NCBI GenBank assembly: GCA_013349615.1
Contig: DUZJ01000027.1
Location: 1-38,101, forward strand
Length of the DNA: 38,101 nt
Source: Planctomycetota bacterium
GTDB lineage: Bacteria; Planctomycetota; Phycisphaerae; Sedimentisphaerales; Anaerobacaceae
Reading direction: 5' to 3'
Each line of letters starts with the position of its first letter. The first letter of the stretch is position 1. The notes beneath the pieces are model-generated. The model was not told the origin of the DNA, did no database searches, and worked only from the letters and a program-made list of their open reading frames with translations. Positions 33,188 to 38,101 of this stretch are shown in pieces. The position numbers and the translations under genes were made by a program.

Positions 33188-33245
33188 AGAACAGAAGACA
33201 GAAGACAGAGAACAGACCTTCTGACCTCTGACCTCTGACTTCTGA
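33188..33245. repeat. Low-complexity GAAGACA / CTGACCT repeat pair
   Basis: A purine-rich run (AGAACAGAAGACAGAAGACA and onward) is followed by a pyrimidine-rich run (TTCTGACCTCTGACCTCTGA and onward). The two are largely complementary, so the stretch could fold into a long imperfect hairpin. It fills the gap between gspK and the gspL-like gene. Confidence 0.55.
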
Positions 33246-33276
33246 TTACGCGATAGTTTTTTTGGAGTTTGCTCAA

Positions 33277-34755
33277 TTGGAAACGAAGAACTACTTGGGA
33301 ATTTATTTAAGCAAAGACACTGCGACTGTGGTCTGCCTCGGCTCACAAGGCCGGGAACACAACATCCTGGGCTGCTTTAGCGTCTCTGTCGAGGAGCAAA
33401 CCGAGCAAAACCACCAGGTGTTGGCAACTCTTATCGCCCAGGGTTGTGCCGAGAGAGAATTGCGATTTTCAGAAGTTGCAGCAGCTTTGGATTGTGCGAT
33501 GTTTATGCAGCATAATGTGCACAGCGAGTTTAAAGACTCAAAACAAATCGCTCAGACCGTCAGGTTTGATGCAGAGGAAGCCCTTGCCGCCGATGTAACC
33601 GACATCGCGATAGCTTTCAAAATAACTTCAACTGACGATAACGGTTCGGAACTGAGCGTCTTTACTGCACAGCGCAAAATTTTGTCGGATGTTCTTCTTT
33701 CTCTGGAGAGTAATAATATCAACCCCATAACCGTAGAGCCGGATGTTAGTTGTCTGTCAAGATTTATTTCCGAGAATGTATCATTGCCCGAGGGTTCGCA
33801 TCCTCTCTTCTGTGGTCTTTCTCGTCGCAGCGGCTATTTCGTTGTCTCTGTTTCATCAGGCTCGAAAGAAACATCGCTTATGCGGACATTCCTGGTTGGC
33901 CCGACACAGACCAGAACAGAGCGGCTCGCAACAGAAGCGTCTGTAACCACTGCTTTGTTTGAAAATGAAGAGCCGATAAATTGCCTTAAAGTTTTCGACT
34001 CTACAGACTCTGTAAACTATCAGCAGCTCAGTGAAAAACTCGGCTTCGAAGCCAGTGGCATTGATTTGGCCGAGGCTGCCGCAGCTGAGCCGCAGGTCCT
34101 GACTGATTGTGCCGACCAGCTTGATTTTGCAATTGCTTATGGGGCGGCTCTGGCACATTTGGAAAAGCCCCAGAGCATAAATTTCCGCAGCGACTTTATG
34201 CCCTATCAGGGCAAGAAGATGCGCCTGGAAAAGACACTGAAGTTCGCAAGTGTATCTGTTACCGTTTTTCTGCTTGCTCTCGGAATGTATTTTCAGATGC
34301 CGCTGTTGAAAACAAACGAATACCGCACCGGGCTGCGCGACAAATTCAGGCAGGATTACCTTGCTGTAATGCCGGGTGAGAAAAAGCTGCCGGCCAAATT
34401 CAGAGACGCGGTAAGAAAACTCAGCAGTGAATACAGACGCATTCAAAATGTCCAGAGCGGCAGGTCCGGTGCCACGGGTGAAGAATCTATAATGAGTAAG
34501 CTGACGTTTGTGCTTGAGGCGTTTAATAAACCGGATGAAAGATCTGGAAAGTCATGTGCAGAACAGACGGACTTAAAGATAGATAAGATCTCCGTTACAG
34601 CCAGGAATATTCGTATAGAGGGCGATACCTCCAGCCGAAATAACACACATAAGTTGTTCGCAGCAGTCAGGGAGAAACTGGAGATTGTACAGTTTAATTA
34701 TGATTTAAAGGGTGGACGCGATACTTTCAGCATGACGGTTGTCCCAAAAAAATAG
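33277..34755 (+). CDS. GspL/PilM-like actin-fold assembly protein
   Basis: A 492-residue protein. The N-terminal 300 residues have an actin-like fold as in PilM and cytoplasmic GspL: KNYLGIYLSKDTATVVCLG (phosphate-1-like strand), SEVAAALDCAMFMQHNV, and LDFAIAYGAALAHLEKP near 290. One membrane helix follows at about 322-342 (FASVSVTVFLLALGMYF), then a periplasmic domain. It most likely recruits GspE to the membrane. GGAG at 33264-33267 is 9 nt before TTG 33277, my preferred start; TTG 33262 is the alternative. Its position before the M-like gene supports GspL. Confidence 0.65.
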   Translation: METKNYLGIYLSKDTATVVCLGSQGREHNILGCFSVSVEEQTEQNHQVLATLIAQGCAERELRFSEVAAALDCAMFMQHNVHSEFKDSKQIAQTVRFDAEEALAADVTDIAIAFKITSTDDNGSELSVFTAQRKILSDVLLSLESNNINPITVEPDVSCLSRFISENVSLPEGSHPLFCGLSRRSGYFVVSVSSGSKETSLMRTFLVGPTQTRTERLATEASVTTALFENEEPINCLKVFDSTDSVNYQQLSEKLGFEASGIDLAEAAAAEPQVLTDCADQLDFAIAYGAALAHLEKPQSINFRSDFMPYQGKKMRLEKTLKFASVSVTVFLLALGMYFQMPLLKTNEYRTGLRDKFRQDYLAVMPGEKKLPAKFRDAVRKLSSEYRRIQNVQSGRSGATGEESIMSKLTFVLEAFNKPDERSGKSCAEQTDLKIDKISVTARNIRIEGDTSSRNNTHKLFAAVREKLEIVQFNYDLKGGRDTFSMTVVPKK

Positions 34756-34770
34756 TGCAGGAAAAGCTTT

Positions 34771-35271
34771 ATGAAAGACATATACAAGAATCCAATTTTG
34801 TATTATATACTCGTCCCCAGCGTGGCTGCTCTCTGGCCGTTGTTGGTCTGGGCTGTATATTCACCAGCCGCACAGGATAATCTCAAGCAAGAGATGAAGC
34901 AATACAAAGAAGCTCAAGCAAAAATAGACACGATTTTAGACAGTGACCCTACTCGCCTCGAGCTTGCTGACCCTAATAAAACTGCTGACAGATTCGATTA
35001 TGATACTGCTGTTAGTGATGTTGCCCGCAGGTGCAAAATATCAGCAACCAATTACACTGTCAGCTCGAAACCAGTCAGAACTTCCAGCGGCAAGAAAAGC
35101 CAAAGTGCCAAGGTGGTTCTAAAGCAGGTCCGGATAGTAATCTTTGCCGATTTCCTTTCCAAGATTCAGCTTCGCTGGGCGAGCCTGGAGTGCGAGAACG
35201 TTACCTTGACCGAGAAAAAAGGTCTGGCTGATGTGTGGAAGGTGGATTCGGATTTCAAATATTACTATTAA
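34771..35271 (+). CDS. GspM/PilO-like inner-membrane protein
   Basis: A 166-residue protein with one N-terminal membrane helix (ILYYILVPSVAALWPLLVWAV), a coiled-coil-like segment (NLKQEMKQYKEAQAKIDTIL) and a ferredoxin-like periplasmic domain (VRIVIFADFLSKIQLRWASL). This architecture fits GspM/PilO, which pairs with GspL. CAGGAAAAG precedes the ATG. It is the last recognisable gene of the secretion operon; no GspN and no prepilin peptidase follow. The call rests on architecture and order, not on strong sequence motifs. Confidence 0.6.
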   Translation: MKDIYKNPILYYILVPSVAALWPLLVWAVYSPAAQDNLKQEMKQYKEAQAKIDTILDSDPTRLELADPNKTADRFDYDTAVSDVARRCKISATNYTVSSKPVRTSSGKKSQSAKVVLKQVRIVIFADFLSKIQLRWASLECENVTLTEKKGLADVWKVDSDFKYYY

Positions 35272-35667
35272 AATCAGCCAATTGCAGCTTACCCCTAAAT
35301 CAATTTTACCATTCCGGCTTTTGTATTCTTAAAACTTCGCCATCACTATATATTGTATATTGCCCAATTTACCCAGATAGACTTCTGCAGCCGGTTTTCG
35401 TGTGAAAATGGGTTTTTTCAAAAGTCGGTTCTTAATATTGATAAGCAGTCTCAAGCATTAAATTGACGCATTTTTTGGGCTTTGGGGGCGATTAAGTAAA
35501 AAACAAACTTTTCTAAAGTTTTCGGCCTGTACCTGTCGATATGAACATTGTAAGGTTGTTTCGGGCCTGAGAAAGGATTCTGGGGGCATACAACATATAG
35601 TGGTTCCAAGCCCAGGAACTAAAGCATGGACGCTTTCGCCTGCAGCTTGTAATGTAGAAAATTCAAA
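35272..35667. other. Intergenic region after the secretion operon
   Basis: About 395 bp with no supported gene. It is AT-rich at first and has a T-run near 35411-35418 that could end the long operon, although I see no strong GC stem before it. TTGACG at 35462 resembles a -35 box, but no good -10 follows at 16-18 bp. Confidence 0.4.
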
Positions 35668-35681
35668 ATGTCTCATTTTGA
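35663..35681. promoter_or_regulatory. Perfect hairpin across the start codon of the FlgM-like gene
   Basis: TCAAAATG (35663-35670) and CATTTTGA (35674-35681) are exact complements with a 3-nt loop. The ATG start (35668-35670) is inside the left arm, so folding of the mRNA would hide it. No Shine-Dalgarno sequence is evident upstream. Regulatory function is inferred. Confidence 0.4.
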
Positions 35682-35949
35682 TTTCAACGGCCTGTTCGGA
35701 GGCCAAAAGCGACAAGACGATTCTCCTAATGGGAACTTGGTTCAGGATGAAGATTTGATTATGGAGCAGATTCTTGAAAATCTTAACACTACGCCCATTG
35801 GTCAGGCGTTAAAAAGGATTGCTTCACTGCCTGAGGTTCGCAAGCAGAAGATTCTTGACGTCCGCCGCCAGCTTACCGAAGGTAAATACGATCTGGGCGA
35901 GCGGTTGGATGTTGTTCTTGACAGGGTTCTTGAGGACCTCGCCACATAA
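35668..35949 (+). CDS. FlgM-like (anti-sigma-28) small protein
   Basis: A 93-residue protein whose C-terminal half (KILDVRRQLTEGKYDLGERL, DVVLDRVLEDL) has the helix-turn-helix-like pattern of FlgM, including the basic residues before an EGxYD turn and the final LDRVLEDL helix. The N-terminal half is Gly/Gln/Asp-rich and probably disordered, as in FlgM. FlgM binds and holds the flagellar sigma factor. No flagellar gene is in the window, so its partner may be a different sigma factor. It stands alone as a monocistronic unit before a bidirectional terminator-like hairpin. Confidence 0.55.
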   Translation: MSHFDFNGLFGGQKRQDDSPNGNLVQDEDLIMEQILENLNTTPIGQALKRIASLPEVRKQKILDVRRQLTEGKYDLGERLDVVLDRVLEDLAT

Positions 35950-36039
35950 GAACGCTCGGTCCACACTTACTCGACTGGGCGGTTGCCCTCAATAACCACC
36001 TGATTGGCAGTCGGTTTATATCCAGCTTTTTTGTCTTCG

Positions 36040-36082
36040 GGTTCTCATTTTGCGCGCTTCAGCGCGGACAAAATGGGGACCC
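36040..36082. terminator. Hairpin between convergent FlgM-like and spoVG genes
   Basis: CATTTTGCGCGCT (36046-36058) pairs with AGCGCG-GA-CAAAATG (36061-36075), and the outer GGTTCTC/GGGGACC also pair in part. It lies in the 140-bp gap between two converging genes, so it may act as a terminator in both directions, although T-runs are short. Confidence 0.5.
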
Positions 36083-36087
36083 TTTCA

Positions 36088-36906
36088 CTACGAGATTATT
36101 TCAGGAACCTCATCGTCCGGCTCATCCTCTTCGTCCGGCTTATCCATTTCGACCGACTCATCCTCTTCGTCCGGCTTATCCATTCCGACCGACTCATCCA
36201 TTTCAACCGAATCATCCATTTCGGCTGGCTTATCCATTTCGTCCGACTCATCCATTTCAACCGAATCATCCATTTCGGCTGGCTTATCCATTTCGTCCGG
36301 CTCATCCATTTCAACCGACTCATCCATTTCGGCTGGCTTATCCATTTCGACCGACTCATCCATTTCGGCTGGCTTATCCATTTCGTCCGGCTCATCCATT
36401 TCGGCTGGCTTATCCATTTCGACCGACTCATCCATTTCGGCTGGCTTATCCATTTCGTCCGGCTCATCCATTTCGGCCGGCTTATCCATTTCGGCCGGCT
36501 CTTCCATTTCTACCGATTTATAGCCCGGCTGCCTGGATTTTTCCATCTCCTCTTTGAAAGCCGATATTACTTTTGCCTGGATCCTTTTCCTGCATTCTAA
36601 ATTAACCGGATGGGCAATATCAATGTGCATCTTGATTCTACCTTTGACATCTTTTCTTGCCCGGTTACCCCGAAGAGCTGCCCCGCAATTATTGCAGAAT
36701 TTAGCTCTGAGATGGTTTTTGCCGCCGCATTTTTCACAGTGGTCGGTCATTTTTCTCGAAGGCATAGCAACGAAATGGCCACCCGCACCCTCGATGACCT
36801 TGATGTCGCGGACCACAAACTCATTGTCCATCGTCACTGAACAAAAAGCCTTTAATCTGGTACCTTTATTGCTCATTAATGTGACTCTGACCTCGGTGAT
36901 TTTCAT
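36088..36906 (-). CDS. spoVG: SpoVG family protein with zinc ribbon and long acidic repeat tail
   Basis: A 272-residue protein. Residues 1-52 are a classic SpoVG core (ITEVRVTLMSNKGTRLKAFC, VVRDIKVIEG, FVAMPSRK). A zinc ribbon with Cys57, Cys60, Cys71 and Cys74 (CEKCGGKNHLRAKFCNNCG) is inserted, then the core resumes with DIAHPVNLECRKRIQ. SpoVG proteins bind DNA or RNA and are usually 85-130 residues. Here residues 134-272 form about 22 acidic hexapeptides (MDKPAE, MDEPDE, MDESVE), giving a strongly negative, probably unfolded tail. It follows ispE by 20 bp on the same strand. Confidence 0.9.
   Translation of the reverse strand: MKITEVRVTLMSNKGTRLKAFCSVTMDNEFVVRDIKVIEGAGGHFVAMPSRKMTDHCEKCGGKNHLRAKFCNNCGAALRGNRARKDVKGRIKMHIDIAHPVNLECRKRIQAKVISAFKEEMEKSRQPGYKSVEMEEPAEMDKPAEMDEPDEMDKPAEMDESVEMDKPAEMDEPDEMDKPAEMDESVEMDKPAEMDESVEMDEPDEMDKPAEMDDSVEMDESDEMDKPAEMDDSVEMDESVGMDKPDEEDESVEMDKPDEEDEPDDEVPEIIS
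36111..36507 (-). repeat. 18-bp minisatellite encoding the SpoVG acidic tail
   Basis: About 22 units of 18 bp, each one hexapeptide. Plus-strand core is CATTTCG(A/G/T)C(C/T)G(A/G)CTCATC or the related GGCTTATC form. A higher-order 72-bp block (units 2-5 and 6-9: KPAE, EPDE, KPAE, ESVE) is repeated. The array is open in several frames on both strands because its period is a multiple of three and lacks stops. Confidence 0.9.
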
Positions 36907-36926
36907 TTTTTGCCTCGCTTAAAAGT

Positions 36927-37829
36927 CTACCATCTATTGTTACCGACGATAATACTCTTGCAGCCAATCTTTTCTTCAAGTATCCGCTTGTATCTGCTCG
37001 CTTTATCTTGCTCCGTGCTATCCATAATAGAAAATAAAGCTGAACCACTACCGCTCAGACACAAAGGCCCGATACCTAACGAATCAATTCTTGCCTTCAA
37101 CTCAGCAAGCTCCCTATATAAACTGTAACAACTTGTTTCCAGCATATTTGCGCACACTTTCCACACCAAATCAAACCTGTTTTTTTCAATATCCCTGTTT
37201 ATTATGCTACTGAACTGTTCGTAGAGAGCCGCATTATGCCTGTAATTAGCGTAAACCTTTTTTGTAGAAACACTTACATCTGGAAGTATCAACAGGGCCA
37301 AAAAGTTAAATTTTTTCGTTATTTTTCTAATTTTTTCGCCTTTTCCGCGGCAAAACGCCAAAGGCCCATCTAAAAAGAAGGCCACATCGCTGCCCAATTG
37401 CTTTGCCAGTTTCGCAAGCTGGCGATTGGGCAGCCCGAACTCCATATATTGGTTGACACCCATAAGTGTCGCCGCTGCATCGCTGCTGGCTGAACCGAGC
37501 CCTCTACCCGCCGGCACATTCTTAGTCAGGGTGATTTTGATATCAGTCCACACACCGCAGCTATTCAGCAGCATTTCACAGGCCTGGTAGACAAGATTTC
37601 CCTTTCCTTCAGGCGCCCAGTGCGGCCCTTTGCAGACAAGTTCAATACCGGCTTTTTCACCCGGCTCGATGAGGATTTCATCGTACCAGCCCACCTTGGC
37701 CATCACCGTTTCTATCTCGTGGAAACCGTCGGGACGTTTGCCTGCTATTAAGAGACTGAGGTTGATTTTGGCGGGAGCCCGGACCAGCAATCCGTACCCG
37801 ACAGTGGCGGTTTGTTCTTTGCTAACCAT
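36927..37829 (-). CDS. ispE: 4-diphosphocytidyl-2-C-methyl-D-erythritol kinase IspE
   Basis: A GHMP-family kinase of about 300 residues acting in the methylerythritol-phosphate route to isoprenoids. VRAPAKINLSLLIAGKRPDG is the N-terminal substrate/ATP segment, PAGRGLGSASSDAAATL the phosphate-binding loop, and LGSDVAFFLDGPLAFCRGKG the IspE-specific region; CLSGSGSALFSI is the third GHMP motif. Two starts are possible: ATG 37865 (12 codons longer) or ATG 37829. I prefer the latter because an extended -10 box overlaps the former. IspE precedes spoVG by 20 bp. Length is normal. Confidence 0.93.
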   Translation of the reverse strand: MVSKEQTATVGYGLLVRAPAKINLSLLIAGKRPDGFHEIETVMAKVGWYDEILIEPGEKAGIELVCKGPHWAPEGKGNLVYQACEMLLNSCGVWTDIKITLTKNVPAGRGLGSASSDAAATLMGVNQYMEFGLPNRQLAKLAKQLGSDVAFFLDGPLAFCRGKGEKIRKITKKFNFLALLILPDVSVSTKKVYANYRHNAALYEQFSSIINRDIEKNRFDLVWKVCANMLETSCYSLYRELAELKARIDSLGIGPLCLSGSGSALFSIMDSTEQDKASRYKRILEEKIGCKSIIVGNNRW

Positions 37830-37863
37830 AGTTGTCCAGCTTGTATTAGTAATGTCTGTTGGC

Positions 37864-37872
37864 ATTATAGCA
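37864..37872 (-). promoter_or_regulatory. Putative extended -10 promoter of ispE-spoVG
   Basis: On the minus strand the sequence reads TGCTATAAT, a perfect extended -10 (TGnTATAAT). Transcription would start near 37857, just upstream of ATG 37829 and downstream of ATG 37865. No clear -35 is seen, as is common for extended -10 promoters. Confidence 0.45.
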
Positions 37873-37980
37873 GATTGTCCTTTTTTTGAGCATAGAAAAT
37901 TGGCCGCTGAGGAAAAGCAAAAATCAGAATGTTGATTCCTGCTTTCGAGTATCCGCCAGCAGCATTTTTTTGCCTTTGAA

Positions 37981-38075
37981 ATTGGGTTTGTTTGGGTTTG
38001 TATTGGGTTTGTTTTGGCATTTTATTGGCTTTAATTGGGTTTGATTGGGTTTGTATTGGGTTTGAATTGGGTTTG
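37981..38075. repeat. Helically phased GGGTTTG repeat array
   Basis: Seven copies of GGGTTTG, with G-runs at 37984, 37994, 38005, 38037, 38047, 38058 and 38069, plus two degenerate TTGG units at 38015 and 38026. All adjacent units are 10 or 11 bp apart. The strand is nearly C-free. It lies upstream of ispE and contains no gene; the rest of 37873-38101 shows nothing else recognisable. Confidence 0.75.
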
Positions 38076-38101
38076 TTTTTCCCGCGTTGACCAAGTGTCC
38101 A

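Noticed and set aside
35458-35500. Sigma-28-type promoter for the FlgM-like gene
   Set aside because: TAAA and GCGATTAA are present, but the 25-bp spacing is too long for the sigma-28 consensus (about 15 bp).
36111-36507. Possible CRISPR array
   Set aside because: The repeats are contiguous 18-bp units without unique spacers and encode a regular peptide; no cas genes are present.
36004-36600. Long plus-strand open frames opposite the spoVG tail, and other frames in the same array
   Set aside because: They are translations of the 18-bp minisatellite in other frames (LIHF and SIS repeats), lack any family feature, and lie opposite a clear SpoVG protein.

Overview
The window reads as part of a planctomycete chromosome, most likely from the class Phycisphaerae. 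This is an inference from gene content: an ispE-spoVG pair whose SpoVG carries a zinc ribbon, two DUF1573 proteins, a lipoprotein-type sulfatase, a multihaem cytochrome fused to a metallophosphatase-like domain, and a type II secretion operon with very divergent C/L/M subunits. The many short palindromic and low-complexity repeats fit that lineage. No rRNA, tRNA or CRISPR array was seen.

Region 1 (1-12238, minus strand) is a surface-glycan locus. Reading in the direction of transcription it has a polyprenyl-phosphate GT2, a large GT-C membrane glycosyltransferase, a SAM methyltransferase, a second GT-C enzyme, a small methyltransferase, an FAD-dependent UDP-galactopyranose-mutase-like oxidoreductase, a fragment of a third GT-C gene, a GT4 glycosyltransferase and an AsnB-type amidotransferase. 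Several pairs share ATGA stop/start overlaps. At the left edge are a short beta-propeller-like secreted protein and the first codons of a possible transposase.

Region 2 (12684-15838) holds a small four-helix membrane protein, a sulfatase with a formylglycine motif and a divergent secreted glycosidase-like beta-propeller protein. This looks like degradation of sulfated polysaccharide.

Region 3 (16104-19773) holds two tandemly duplicated DUF1573 proteins and a four-haem cytochrome/metallophosphatase fusion. Region 4 (19846-35271) is a long type II secretion operon in the order C-like, D, E, [four-helix-bundle gene], F, G, H, I-like, J-like, K, L-like, M-like. Region 5 (35668-37829) has a FlgM-like protein, then the opposing ispE-spoVG operon.

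The most striking signal is a set of short inverted-repeat elements with arms CCCCGTTAGAA(G/A)T, present three times. Each copy lies in frame inside the 5' end of a gene for an exported protein (cytochrome lipoprotein, GspD secretin, GspG pseudopilin). The GspG copy is flanked by an 8-bp direct repeat; removing exactly 69 bp restores a canonical prepilin leader. A second, REP-like family (two copies) also has one copy in the leader of GspH. Together these suggest small elements that colonise cleavable leader peptides. Other notable points are a 22-unit acidic hexapeptide tail on SpoVG, a frameshifted tandem duplication at the end of gspD, a four-helix-bundle gene wedged between gspE and gspF, and a helically phased GGGTTTG array at the right edge.
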